DNA of 34,119 nt from Anaerolineales bacterium. GTDB lineage: Bacteria; Chloroflexota; Anaerolineae; Anaerolineales; UBA11858. The notes under the pieces were generated by a model. That model had not been told where the DNA came from. It ran no database searches and saw only the letters and a list, made by a program, of their open reading frames with translations. This document shows, piece by piece, positions 1 through 8,747 of this stretch. Position 1 is the stretch's first letter. Every line of letters starts with the position of its first letter. A program made the translations under genes and the position numbers. Location: contig JADHXE010000012.1 in NCBI GenBank assembly GCA_016783125.1, positions 1 to 34,119 of the forward strand, given 5' to 3'.

Positions 1-1
1 C

Positions 2-550
2 CTGACCCGTTACGCGGGTCTCTCTGATGTAGAGATTCAAGGCACGCGCGGCAAACTCACCGATCACTATGACCCGCGCTCCAAGGTGCTCAGGCTCTCG
101 CAAGGCGTATACCAGGGCGACTCGGTGGCATCCCTGGCTATCGCCGCGCATGAATTGGGGCATGCCATGCAAGATCAGGACGAGTATTTCCCTTTGCGCG
201 TCCGCAGTATGCTGGTGCCGGTGGTCAATATCGGCTCGTACCTGGGCTGGATTTTGATCATGATCGGCCTGTTCCTCAGGTTGACCGATCTGGCCTGGTT
301 GGGAGTAATGGTCTTCTCTGGAGGAGCACTGTTCTCGTTGGCGACTCTACCCGTGGAGCTAAATGCCTCAGCCCGAGCCAAGGCCCTGCTGACGAACTCG
401 GGGTTGATCCGCACCGAAGATGAGCAGCGCGGCGTCAACGCGGTGCTCAACGCCGCCGCGCTGACCTACGTCGCCGCCATCTTTACTGCGATCTTGCAGT
501 TATTGTATTGGGCTTCTATGATAGCTGGGATTGGTGGCAGGCGTAGGTAG
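2..550 (+). CDS. YugP-type neutral zinc metallopeptidase, membrane-bound (5' end missing)
   Basis: The reading frame is open from base 2, so the gene begins upstream of the window; 182 residues are visible. My recollection of family length (about 230) suggests roughly 45-50 residues are missing. The visible part begins with LTRYAGLSDVEIQG, followed by LTDHYDPRSKVLRLS and the zinc-binding segment AAHELGHAMQD, an HExxH motif. After that come two or three hydrophobic segments (around VVNIGSYLGWILIMIGLFL and WLGVMVFSGGALFSLATL), the conserved VELNASARA stretch, and a C-terminal hydrophobic helix. These are the hallmarks of the YugP/DUF2227-like membrane metallopeptidases; the substrate is unknown. 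It converges with the HD-GYP gene, with a hairpin between their 3' ends. The internal GTG at 86 is not the start because the homology extends upstream of it. Confidence 0.9.
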   Translation: MTRYAGLSDVEIQGTRGKLTDHYDPRSKVLRLSQGVYQGDSVASLAIAAHELGHAMQDQDEYFPLRVRSMLVPVVNIGSYLGWILIMIGLFLRLTDLAWLGVMVFSGGALFSLATLPVELNASARAKALLTNSGLIRTEDEQRGVNAVLNAAALTYVAAIFTAILQLLYWASMIAGIGGRRR

Positions 551-579
551 AATAAAACCATACCGCAGAGAGCACTGAG

Positions 580-635
580 ATTGAAAAATAGGATGCAAGC
601 TGGCGCAAAGCGCGGCTTGTATCCTATTTTTCAAT
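580..635. terminator. Bidirectional hairpin between convergent genes
   Basis: Arms 580-600 and 615-635 are complementary over 21 positions with one G-T pair. The loop contains a small gcgc/gcgc stem. The outer ends read TTGAAAAATAGGAT and ATCCTATTTTTCAA, giving an A-tract/T-tract terminator on both strands. The TAG stop of the minus-strand HD-GYP gene lies inside the right arm, so the last residues of that protein (IEK) are encoded by the hairpin. It belongs to the dispersed hairpin family described in the findings. Confidence 0.75.
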
Positions 636-3179
636 TACTTCCCCTGCAATCATCCTCAAAAATACATCCACCACCCTGGGGTCGAAGTATTGGCCGGATT
701 GCTCACGGAGGTAGTCGATCATCTTATCCTCAGGCCAGGCATCTCGATAAGGTCGATCCGAACGCAAGGCATCCCAGACATCCACAATGGCGAAAATACG
801 CGCTGGCAAAGGTATCTGCTCACCCTTCAGACCACGAGGATAGCCGCTGCCATCCCATTTCTCATGATGGCAGTAAGGAATATCCAGGGCAGAGCGTAAA
901 TAAGCTATCGGGGAAAGCATCTCGAAAGCGTGTACCGGATGCTGCCGCATGATCACCCACTCATCATCACTAAGCGAACTTTTCTTTTGCAAGATATTAT
1001 CCGGGACACCCATCTTGCCAATATCGTGCAGCAATGCCCCGCGGCGGACGTGCACCAATTCCTGATCAAATATCCCCATTTCACGGGCAATCTTGATGGT
1101 CAAATCTACCACACGCCGGCTATGCCCCTCGGTTTCCATATCGCGCAACTCTAAAGCGCGTGCCCATCCTTCAATGGTGGCATCGTAGGCAAGACTCAAT
1201 TCCATGTGGGAGGTTCGCAGGTCTTTGAACATGGTGATATTGTCGATGGCAATCGCGGCCTGGCTGGCCAGTGTCTCCATGAATTCTTCCCACTCTGGTG
1301 AGAATGAAAGGGATTCACGATGAAGGATTTCCAGAACACCGGCTAACTGTCCTTTGGCCAGCAACGGAACACCATAATACGAGACAAAGCCTTCATCCTT
1401 GAAGAGGGGAGATCTTTGGAACTCGGTTTCTTGATCGTTTAAATCTGGAATATAGACAATACGCCTTTCCAAAGCAGCAATGCCGCAATAACCCTGCCCC
1501 AATCGAAGATTAGTATGTTGAAGCGCGGCCGTCCGAAAACCGCGCCCCACCGAAAACTCTAAAGTGTGCAGCTCCTTCTGGTATAACAACACAGCCGCGG
1601 CATCGACCTCCAACTGATTGACCGCCTGCTCTAAAACCACATCCAGAGCAACCGCTAAACTGACTGTTCCAGATATAGCTTGGTCGATTCTGTGCAGGGA
1701 TTTCAGCCGTTCCATGCGTTGGTGGGCTTCTGAAAAGAGGCGCGCATTTTGAATGGCGATCGAGGCCACATTAGCCAACCCCGACAAAAGATCGACATCT
1801 TCCAGGGAGTACGCGTCCAGTGAATGACTCTGAACTTGCAGTACCCCAATAGTTACCCCTTTATCCTTCATAGGAACCAGGATGGCCGAATTGGTTGATA
1901 CATCCCTCTGATCATCCGGTGGAGATCCCTCGAGAACTTCTCCGTCTTCGGTTATTACATGTTCGGTTTCGGTATTCACCATTGCCACCCGGAAGTCGGG
2001 AATATAAATAGGGTCTCCGGTACGGATAACTTGACTCTGGGTTCCAAGCCCATCTTTCTCAAGGGGTATGGGAGGAAGTTTTGTTGCGTCAAGAAGATTG
2101 CCTTCCATGATCACGAAGCCGGCATGGATGAGCTGCGCCGCCTGCTCATAAGATGATATAACGAATGCATCCACATCCATTAGCTCCACCACATGTTTGT
2201 AGATGATCTGGTAGACATCGGCAAGCTCCAATGACTCCCCCAGGGATAAGGCCAGTTGATTGGCAGCGATTTGCTGCTTCAGTAAACGTTGAGATTGCTG
2301 TTCCAAACGTTTGCGCTCGGTGATATCAATAATGCTGACCAGGACGCTGTCAAAGCGGGCGGTCTCTTGGGGGATTTTCATGGTCAACAATACATTAATG
2401 CGCTCCCCCTGCAAAGTCTGGTTGATGCTCTCGCCCTCGAAATAGGTCTGTCCTTCTGCGATGACGATGAGTTCTTCCCGAAATATCTGCAGCGTCTCTG
2501 GCACGAAAACTTTGTCCAGCGAGCCCAGTAGTTCCTCCTTGTTCTGAGCGCCTAACATCTTGAGCGTGGCTTCGTTTACATCTCGGACTTTGATCATTTG
2601 CGCGGCTTGAGCCACAAATTCGGGATGCTCATTTAGGTACGTTGGAAAATCTGTAACTCCCTGTTGTTTCAAGTCATCAAAGGCTTGTTTGACCTCTGTA
2701 AAATCCTCCTCCCAAATCGACACCGCCGCTGTCTCGAAAATGGTGCGGTACCTGAGCTCATTTTCCTGGATTAGCTTTTCAGCATGCATCCTTTCAAGGT
2801 GTAAGAGTTTCTCCTCGATGGCCCGAGAGATAGCCGGACCCAGGCGCGTCAAACGATCCTTGAGCAGGTAATCCGTAGCGCCCTGCTTCATACATTCCAC
2901 CGCCACCTCTTCACTCACCGATCCGGTGACAATGATGAAGGGGATATCCAGGCCGCGCGCTTGCATATCTTGAAGCGCCCGAAGGGCGTTATATTGCGGC
3001 AGTGAGTAATCGGCCAGGATGATATCCCATTCGCTGCTTAGATGATCAAGATAATCTCCCCGCGCTTCCACACACACCCATTCAACCTCAAAACCCGCGC
3101 GCTTCAACTCATGCAGCATCAAATCGGCATCAGTTTGGCGGTCTTCAAGGATGAGTGCTTTGATAGAGATAGACATCAT
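624..3179 (-). CDS. Response regulator with PAS, two GAF and an HD-GYP phosphodiesterase domain
   Basis: Predicted cytoplasmic 851-residue protein. Residues about 6-130 form a receiver domain with E12/D13 in the acidic pocket, D57 as phosphoacceptor (ILADYS), and a later IVTG and LLKDR. A PAS-like region follows (about 135-300, ending VSIIDITERKRLEQ), then two GAF domains (about 320-480 and 495-645). The C-terminal HD-GYP domain starts near 665 and carries HDIGK and HHEKWDGSGYP. HD-GYP proteins hydrolyse cyclic di-GMP, so the likely role is to lower this messenger when the receiver is phosphorylated. The start was placed at the first of two ATG codons (3179) because CTGGAGAA sits about 6 bases upstream; a longer open frame to 3224 lacks such a site. 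It is the last gene of the minus-strand signalling operon. Confidence 0.9.
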   Translation of the reverse strand: MMSISIKALILEDRQTDADLMLHELKRAGFEVEWVCVEARGDYLDHLSSEWDIILADYSLPQYNALRALQDMQARGLDIPFIIVTGSVSEEVAVECMKQGATDYLLKDRLTRLGPAISRAIEEKLLHLERMHAEKLIQENELRYRTIFETAAVSIWEEDFTEVKQAFDDLKQQGVTDFPTYLNEHPEFVAQAAQMIKVRDVNEATLKMLGAQNKEELLGSLDKVFVPETLQIFREELIVIAEGQTYFEGESINQTLQGERINVLLTMKIPQETARFDSVLVSIIDITERKRLEQQSQRLLKQQIAANQLALSLGESLELADVYQIIYKHVVELMDVDAFVISSYEQAAQLIHAGFVIMEGNLLDATKLPPIPLEKDGLGTQSQVIRTGDPIYIPDFRVAMVNTETEHVITEDGEVLEGSPPDDQRDVSTNSAILVPMKDKGVTIGVLQVQSHSLDAYSLEDVDLLSGLANVASIAIQNARLFSEAHQRMERLKSLHRIDQAISGTVSLAVALDVVLEQAVNQLEVDAAAVLLYQKELHTLEFSVGRGFRTAALQHTNLRLGQGYCGIAALERRIVYIPDLNDQETEFQRSPLFKDEGFVSYYGVPLLAKGQLAGVLEILHRESLSFSPEWEEFMETLASQAAIAIDNITMFKDLRTSHMELSLAYDATIEGWARALELRDMETEGHSRRVVDLTIKIAREMGIFDQELVHVRRGALLHDIGKMGVPDNILQKKSSLSDDEWVIMRQHPVHAFEMLSPIAYLRSALDIPYCHHEKWDGSGYPRGLKGEQIPLPARIFAIVDVWDALRSDRPYRDAWPEDKMIDYLREQSGQYFDPRVVDVFLRMIAGEVIEK

Positions 3180-3273
3180 ATTTCTCCAGAAATCTACAAA
3201 CACCTCCGCTCCCAAGCCCGTCACTTCGCAAGCTCAGCACAGGCCTCGGGCGAGAGCAGGAGAGCAGGCCATA

Positions 3274-3308
3274 GGGTGCGTTTCATTCCAGTGGAATGAA
3301 ACACACCC
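3274..3308. repeat. Compact palindrome (outer hairpin, unfilled copy)
   Basis: Arms 3274-3290 and 3292-3308 (gggtgcgtttcattcca / tggaatgaaacacaccc) match over 16 of 17 positions with almost no loop. It lies between the response regulator and HD-GYP genes. A near-identical sequence at 6005-6114 is split by about 75 bases carrying a second hairpin. Confidence 0.8.
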
Positions 3309-3311
3309 ATA

Positions 3312-3764
3312 TTATTCAATAGGCTGGTTGAGCAACAACCAATAGAGGCCAATCTGTCGTACGGACTCAGTAAACTGCTCGAAATCGACCGGCTTGACGA
3401 TATAGCTGTTAACGCCCAGGTTGTAGCTCTTTTCGATATCGTGGTTTCGATCTGATGATGTCAGCACCACCACTGGGATAGCTTGGGTATGCAGGTCGGA
3501 CTTGATGCGCTCTAACACTTCTAAGCCAGAAACTTTTGGGAGCTTCAAATCCAGCAAGATCACTTTTGGCAAGTCAGCCATTTCGAGATCGGCGTACTCC
3601 CCTTCGCAAAATACATAATCCAAAGCTTGGGCGCCATCCCGCACAACCTGAATATGATTAGCCAGGTTGTGCTTCTTCAGCGCTCGCAAGGTCAGTTCTT
3701 CATCGTTGGGATTATCCTCAACCAGTAAGATCTCCACCGGCTGTTTATAACTTTGCTCACTCAC
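3312..3764 (-). CDS. Single-domain response regulator, Rcp1-like
   Basis: 150 residues forming one receiver domain. It has E16/D17 in VEDNPND, the phosphoacceptor D72 in VILLDLKLP, VVVLTSSD, and the conserved lysine in YIVKPVD. The ED-NP-D-E signature and the absence of an output domain match regulators paired with phytochrome-type kinases (Rcp1-like), which act by protein contact or phosphotransfer. The start is a GTG at 3764 preceded by GAGGAGG at a 6-base spacing, and it overlaps the stop of the upstream kinase gene by 8 bases. That implies translational coupling and makes the kinase its likely partner. The same frame stays open to 4061, but that part overlaps the kinase C-terminus and is not expected to be translated. 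Confidence 0.93.
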   Translation of the reverse strand: MSEQSYKQPVEILLVEDNPNDEELTLRALKKHNLANHIQVVRDGAQALDYVFCEGEYADLEMADLPKVILLDLKLPKVSGLEVLERIKSDLHTQAIPVVVLTSSDRNHDIEKSYNLGVNSYIVKPVDFEQFTESVRQIGLYWLLLNQPIE

Positions 3765-5991
3765 AACTGTCCTCCTCAGGTATCGAAAAATAAAAAGTCG
3801 CTCCCAGGTCAACCTCGGCTTCAGCCCAAACGCGACCGCCATGACGCCGGATGATGCGCTGCACAATGGCCAGGCCCACCCCAGTGCCCTCGAATTGCTC
3901 AACGGGATGCAGACGTTGGAAGACACCGAATAGCTTATCAGCGTATTCCATATCGAACCCCACACCGTTGTCTTTGACGAAATAAACTGTCTCGTCACCT
4001 GAATCTTGCCATCCAATCTCGATTTTAGCATCTTCCCGTTGGCGGGTGAATTTAAGTGCATTGCTGATCAAGTTATGATAGACCTGCTTCATCAGTGAGG
4101 GATCGCCCTGGCAAGGCGGCAGATCGCCAACCTCGATCTCGACAGCGCGCCCCTCCTGTTCTCTTGCCAACTCCTTCAGGGTCTGCTCCACGACCATCCC
4201 AGGATCGATGCGCATCTTTTGGAGCGGCTTACGACCCAGGCGCGAGAGATCGAGCAGGTCCTGGATCAGTTCACCCATATGCTGGGCGCCCTCACTGACC
4301 TTGTCCAGGTAGCGTACAGCCTCAGCGGGTAATTGTTGGGCATAATCCTCCAGCAAGATTTGGGAGAAGCCATCCACCGCCCGCAAGGGAGCTCGCAGGT
4401 CGTGGGAGACGGAGTAGGTGAAGGATTCCAGGTCGGCGTTGACCTGCCGCAGATTACGAGCATTTTCTTCGGCGATTGCGTTTGCGGCGTTCAGATCGCT
4501 CAATAGATTCGACATGCCCAGGTTGAGGCTTTCCACCATTTCTACGCGCTGATTCAGTTCAGTAGTGCGCTGCTCGACCAGCTCCTCCAGATGATCCCGG
4601 TGTTTTGCCAACTCTTCCTCGGCCCGCTTGCGCTCGGTGATGTCGCGCACAACGCTGTGTATGTGCAATGGTTTGCCCCCCGCGTCGCGCACCAGCGCAG
4701 CGGTGATTTCCACTGGAACCGTTGTGCCATCTTTGCGGAGGAAGGTGCGCTCGTATACTGGCAATGTATGCTCACCCAGCAATTGCGCCAGCCTATCAAG
4801 CCCGATTTGCTTTTCTTCCGGAACGATAAAGTAATAAAGCGGCCGACCAATGATCTCATCCACCGGATATCCCAGCATATCGCTGACTTGCGGGTTGACC
4901 TCCATGTGAATGCCATCCAGGCTGATGAGGAACACGGCGTCATTGGTCTGTTCGAAGAGTGCCCGGTAGCGAATCTCGCTCTCCCGCAGCGACTCCTCCG
5001 CCTGCATCCGATTGGTAATATCGCGCAGGGCGGTTATACGGATGCGCTTACCCTTATAATCCGTCATGCGGCCCTGTATTTCGCAGGGAAACGTAGAACC
5101 GTCTTTTCTTAATGCGGTTGCTTCATAAGGTTGTTCATAACCCGACAGCATTTTCTTCATGACCGTGTCACGGTACCCTGGGGCAATCCATTCCGTACCC
5201 GGTCTGCCCAGCGATTCATCTAATGTATAACCGAACATTTTTTCGGCGGCCATGTTTTGTCCTAAACAGATTCCTTTTTCAGATAAAAAGATCGCTTCGA
5301 AAGTGGCGTCGGATAACAATTGATATCGTTCTTCGCTCTCCCGCAACTCCTGCTCTGCTCTCCCGCGTTCAGCAATTTCTGTATGTAAATTCTGATTGGC
5401 GTCGTCTAATTCCTCTCGATGCTTATGCTCCTTCAAGATAGCGCGATGGAACTGGTTGATCGAAAACCACTGCAGGAGCGCTATGCCTGTGGATGTGCCC
5501 CCAACAATGATGATTACTTCAATGATACCCTGAATAGACTCCTGGCTGCGTCCTGCCCCAATGGCAAAGTAAGCCGCCAAACTGAGCCCCAATACGAGCC
5601 AATATACTTTTAGCCCTTGCAACATACTTGTTAGCATGACTGCCAGGATGAAAAAGAGAAGCGATATCATGCCCAAAGGGCTAGTGAAACTAAAATAAAG
5701 CCCCAAGGCAAAAAACAGGATCGGAGGAATGTGCCTGGCAATTTGCCAACGTCCATGATACGCCCACCAGAAACCTGCAATTGTTGGCACGAGCAAAGAC
5801 AGCATAGTGATAATGGCTTCTAATGGGAACGCGCCAGTAATCCATCCAACGACAATCGGTATGGTGAACACAGTCAAAGCGATTCCCTGCATAAGTAGAA
5901 TCACTCGCGTCATATATTCGCGGAGCGCGTTATCCGGATCGTTAGCAAACGGCGTAGTCAAACGCGTCCACAAGTTCTGAAATCCGTTCAT
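3757..5991 (-). CDS. Membrane PAS-PAS sensor histidine kinase
   Basis: 744 residues. Residues about 28-190 hold roughly six hydrophobic helices, forming an integral-membrane input module. Two PAS domains follow (about 225-335 ending ALRDITNRMQAEE, and 345-465 ending SVVRDITERKRAEE), then a coiled coil (about 470-515). The HisKA segment carries the phosphorylatable histidine in SVSHDLRAPL, and the HATPase_c domain has N box NLISNALKFT, DNGVGFD, FQRLH and GTGVGLAI. All catalytic boxes are present, so it should be active. The start at 5991 was chosen because AAAGGA precedes it; the open frame to 6072 would be encoded by an intergenic hairpin. It is third in its operon and overlaps the response regulator gene. 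Confidence 0.93.
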   Translation of the reverse strand: MNGFQNLWTRLTTPFANDPDNALREYMTRVILLMQGIALTVFTIPIVVGWITGAFPLEAIITMLSLLVPTIAGFWWAYHGRWQIARHIPPILFFALGLYFSFTSPLGMISLLFFILAVMLTSMLQGLKVYWLVLGLSLAAYFAIGAGRSQESIQGIIEVIIIVGGTSTGIALLQWFSINQFHRAILKEHKHREELDDANQNLHTEIAERGRAEQELRESEERYQLLSDATFEAIFLSEKGICLGQNMAAEKMFGYTLDESLGRPGTEWIAPGYRDTVMKKMLSGYEQPYEATALRKDGSTFPCEIQGRMTDYKGKRIRITALRDITNRMQAEESLRESEIRYRALFEQTNDAVFLISLDGIHMEVNPQVSDMLGYPVDEIIGRPLYYFIVPEEKQIGLDRLAQLLGEHTLPVYERTFLRKDGTTVPVEITAALVRDAGGKPLHIHSVVRDITERKRAEEELAKHRDHLEELVEQRTTELNQRVEMVESLNLGMSNLLSDLNAANAIAEENARNLRQVNADLESFTYSVSHDLRAPLRAVDGFSQILLEDYAQQLPAEAVRYLDKVSEGAQHMGELIQDLLDLSRLGRKPLQKMRIDPGMVVEQTLKELAREQEGRAVEIEVGDLPPCQGDPSLMKQVYHNLISNALKFTRQREDAKIEIGWQDSGDETVYFVKDNGVGFDMEYADKLFGVFQRLHPVEQFEGTGVGLAIVQRIIRRHGGRVWAEAEVDLGATFYFSIPEEDSCE

Positions 5992-6004
5992 GGCATTATC
6001 CTTT

Positions 6005-6114
6005 GGGTGCATTTCATTCCAGTGGAAGTAATCCCGGAAATAGGGGTGTGCGGGGGGTGTCCCTCCCCGCACACCCCTATTTCCGGAACTTTTCCGCTCG
6101 TTTGAAACACGCCC
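6005..6114. repeat. Nested hairpin: a long stem-loop inside a split palindrome
   Basis: The inner hairpin has perfect 22-base arms at 6034-6055 and 6065-6086 with a 9-base loop; its outer ends read CCGGAAATAGGGG / CCCCTATTTCCGG. It is bracketed by 6005-6027 and 6103-6114, which match the left half (22 of 23) and right end (11 of 12) of the intact palindrome at 3274-3308. The extra material is about 75 bases (6028-6102). It occupies most of the gap between the kinase-less sensor and the histidine kinase genes. Confidence 0.85.
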
Positions 6115-6130
6115 TTATCTTTTTTACTTA

Positions 6131-8743
6131 TCATCGCGAAATAGGCTTCCCCAGTGGATCATCGGCGACCGGGGTCATGCCAGCACCTTCGAGCTGGGCG
6201 CGCAGCTTTTTGATGACCTTCTTCAACTCGGCCATGCGGATCTCGCGTCCAGCCGTCAAGTTGACGAAATTCTGCAATTCTTCGGTACGCTGCTGGACGC
6301 GTTTTTCTATTTCGTTGCTGTCCTGGATGATGCGCTCATATAAGCGGGCATTGTGAATGGCCTGGGCTGCCTGGGCCGCAAATGGCCTCACCAAAGCGGC
6401 TTGCTCAGGCGAGTAGGCATCGGGTTGGACGCTTTCGAGGGTCAAGAAGCCAATCAAGGTGTCGCGGGCGATCAGCGGAATGCCCATCCAGCTTGCTATA
6501 TTCTCGGACTGGCCCCAATTCTGGAAACGAGAATCATCTTTAACGTTATTCAATATAAGCGGTTCACCCGTTTGTTGTAGCTTTTTAAAAAGTTCATTTT
6601 CACCGGGGAAAACATGCCCTTTGACCGATGGCGTGATACCGCGATCGACCACCACAGGCAATGCATCCTCTTCATGCAAGAAAATGGCTCCGCTATCAAG
6701 GGGCAGCACTTGTCCGATCTGATCGAGAATGAGTTCCAGCACGTTATCTAACTCCAAGGATGTGGATAGCGCCACCGTGACGGTATTCAGCGTTTCCAGT
6801 TGGTGGACATGCCGCTGAACTTCCCCATATAAACGGGCATTGTTAATCGCGACGGCAGCCTGGTCGGCAAGCAATTCCAGAATGTGCAGTTCGCTTTTGC
6901 CAAATTCATACGCTGTATGCATGGCGACATTCATCACCCCTACTACCTGATCGTCGCGGAGCAATGGTAATCCCACAATGGCGCCCTCCAGCGGCCAATC
7001 CTGAAAGATGGGGCTGTCACTTATATCGTTGACGACCATGCGGTCTCCACTGCGGGCGACCGAATACGTCAGTCCATTTTGGCGCGGTTCGGCAAAGGGT
7101 TCTGCCTGACGGCCATCTGCCCAGCGCACAGCACCGAAATTCAGCGCCTTGCCATCATAGGTAAAAATATGGGCGTCATCAGCAGGCACCAGTTGCAAAA
7201 CATATTCCAGAAGCGCATCAAAGACGACCTGCAACGACAGATTGGAGGTCAGGCTCAGGCTGGCCTCGCGCAGCGCTTCGAGATGCCGAGTATATTGCTG
7301 CAAGGCGACCTCAGCTTGTTTGCGATCCATGATCTCACGTTGGGCCGTTTCGAATAATTGCGCATTATCCAACGCCACTGCAACTTGATTTGCCAGAGTC
7401 ATTGCCAGATCGAGTTCCTGATGAGTGAATTGGATTTCTTTCTCCCAGGCTTCTAATTCAAGAATGCCGATAATCCGGTCTTTCACTTTTAGCGGGAAAA
7501 CAACCAGAGTGAGAGTTTCATATTCTTTCATGAGTGCCAATTCTGCCGGATCAGCATCCGGTTCGCTGGCTTGCACTACCAATGGCTCAAATGATTCCAT
7601 CACCTTTGCCGTAGCCGGATAATCTTCGAGCAGGATCGTTTTCCCCATCCAGCCGGAATCAACGTACTCCCCATCTTCATCATAGTAATAATCCACTATT
7701 GTTTTTAGTGTGCCTTTGCCGGGGTCGTAGAGAGAGACAGAGCATTCGGGAAGACCCATGACATCTACAAATTGTTGGGCCACCAGCATTGCAATTTCAT
7801 CGGTTTTGAGAAGAGTCCGGGCCACCGATTGGCTGAAGCGATTGAGCATCGAGAACTCTTCTAACCGCACCTGGATTTCTTCCTGCGCCTGCACCCGCTC
7901 GGTGATATCGCGTGTAACCCCCAGGATCCCCACCGGCTGGCCATCCGGGTCACGCAGGAAGGAGGTTGTAACCTCTGTCCAAATTGTGTGACCATCTTTA
8001 TGCCGTTGTTCAAGTTCCATCACTCGCGACCAAAATGCTTCTCTTGACCGTGTCTGCTCTGCGACCAGTTCTTCTTCAAAAACCTTTACAGCAATTTCAA
8101 AGGAGGCCGGGGTCAATATTTCGGCCAATGACAGGGCCATGGCTTCATCGACGCTGTAACCCCCGATACGCGTAACGGAGGGACTCATATACGTGAAACG
8201 GAGGCTCATATCCATCATCCAGATGAGATCCGTTATATTCTCAGCGAGCAGACGGTAGTACGCCTCACTCTCCCGCAACGCTTCCTCGGCCTGCACCCGC
8301 TCGGTGATATCGCGCGCCACAGCCACTAAACCCGCATATTCATCACCGTCCATCAGCGCAGATAACTTCATGGCGTACCAGCGCGGGCCGCCCGGCATTT
8401 CCAATTGATATTCATAACCGGCTGTTTTGCCCCGTTTCACTTCTGGTAAAGCCGCCGCGAATAATTCATCGATATGCGCTGGCATGACCTCTGCGTGCGT
8501 TTTGCCAAAAAATCCATCCGGCGGCAGATAAAGTTCACCCTCCGGCGAATAAGTGAACACGAAGCAATTGTCCTGGTCGAGGACGAAAACTAAATCATCC
8601 ATCGTCCGGAGGATACTACGGAGTTCATCCGCGTCCGTGCGCAGGGATGGCCTGCTTCCGACCCCCTGCATTTCGTCCATCCGTTGACGAAGTTCCACCA
8701 ACTCATCGATAAGCTGCTTTTTGGTTTTTCGTTCATCCTTCAT
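6131..8743 (-). CDS. PAS-PAS-GAF-GAF-GAF sensor protein without kinase domain
   Basis: 870 residues, no signal peptide or membrane helix. A short N-terminal coiled coil (KKQLIDELVELRQRMDEM) is followed by two PAS domains (about 45-165 and 170-290, each ending in VARDITERVQAEE or VTRDITERVQAQE). Three GAF domains lie at about 305-480, 495-650 and 665-810. The C-terminus is a coiled coil with QQRTEELQNF, NLTAGREIRMAELKK, KLRAQL and PVADDPLG. No HisKA, HATPase, GGDEF, EAL or HD motif is present, so it is a sensor or scaffold only. Position upstream of a full kinase suggests it feeds that kinase, but this is inference. ATG 8743 was chosen because CAGGTGA lies 6 bases upstream; the frame to 8821 overlaps the small ORF in another frame. 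Confidence 0.9.
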   Translation of the reverse strand: MKDERKTKKQLIDELVELRQRMDEMQGVGSRPSLRTDADELRSILRTMDDLVFVLDQDNCFVFTYSPEGELYLPPDGFFGKTHAEVMPAHIDELFAAALPEVKRGKTAGYEYQLEMPGGPRWYAMKLSALMDGDEYAGLVAVARDITERVQAEEALRESEAYYRLLAENITDLIWMMDMSLRFTYMSPSVTRIGGYSVDEAMALSLAEILTPASFEIAVKVFEEELVAEQTRSREAFWSRVMELEQRHKDGHTIWTEVTTSFLRDPDGQPVGILGVTRDITERVQAQEEIQVRLEEFSMLNRFSQSVARTLLKTDEIAMLVAQQFVDVMGLPECSVSLYDPGKGTLKTIVDYYYDEDGEYVDSGWMGKTILLEDYPATAKVMESFEPLVVQASEPDADPAELALMKEYETLTLVVFPLKVKDRIIGILELEAWEKEIQFTHQELDLAMTLANQVAVALDNAQLFETAQREIMDRKQAEVALQQYTRHLEALREASLSLTSNLSLQVVFDALLEYVLQLVPADDAHIFTYDGKALNFGAVRWADGRQAEPFAEPRQNGLTYSVARSGDRMVVNDISDSPIFQDWPLEGAIVGLPLLRDDQVVGVMNVAMHTAYEFGKSELHILELLADQAAVAINNARLYGEVQRHVHQLETLNTVTVALSTSLELDNVLELILDQIGQVLPLDSGAIFLHEEDALPVVVDRGITPSVKGHVFPGENELFKKLQQTGEPLILNNVKDDSRFQNWGQSENIASWMGIPLIARDTLIGFLTLESVQPDAYSPEQAALVRPFAAQAAQAIHNARLYERIIQDSNEIEKRVQQRTEELQNFVNLTAGREIRMAELKKVIKKLRAQLEGAGMTPVADDPLGKPISR

Positions 8744-8747
8744 GCTA

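Noticed and set aside
581-952. Open frame of 123 codons on +
   Set aside because: It lies opposite the HD-GYP domain and starts in a hairpin; it has no family resemblance or ribosome-binding site.
3765-4061. N-terminal extension of the Rcp1-like regulator
   Set aside because: It is in another frame of the kinase catalytic domain; the GTG at 3764 has an ideal ribosome-binding site.
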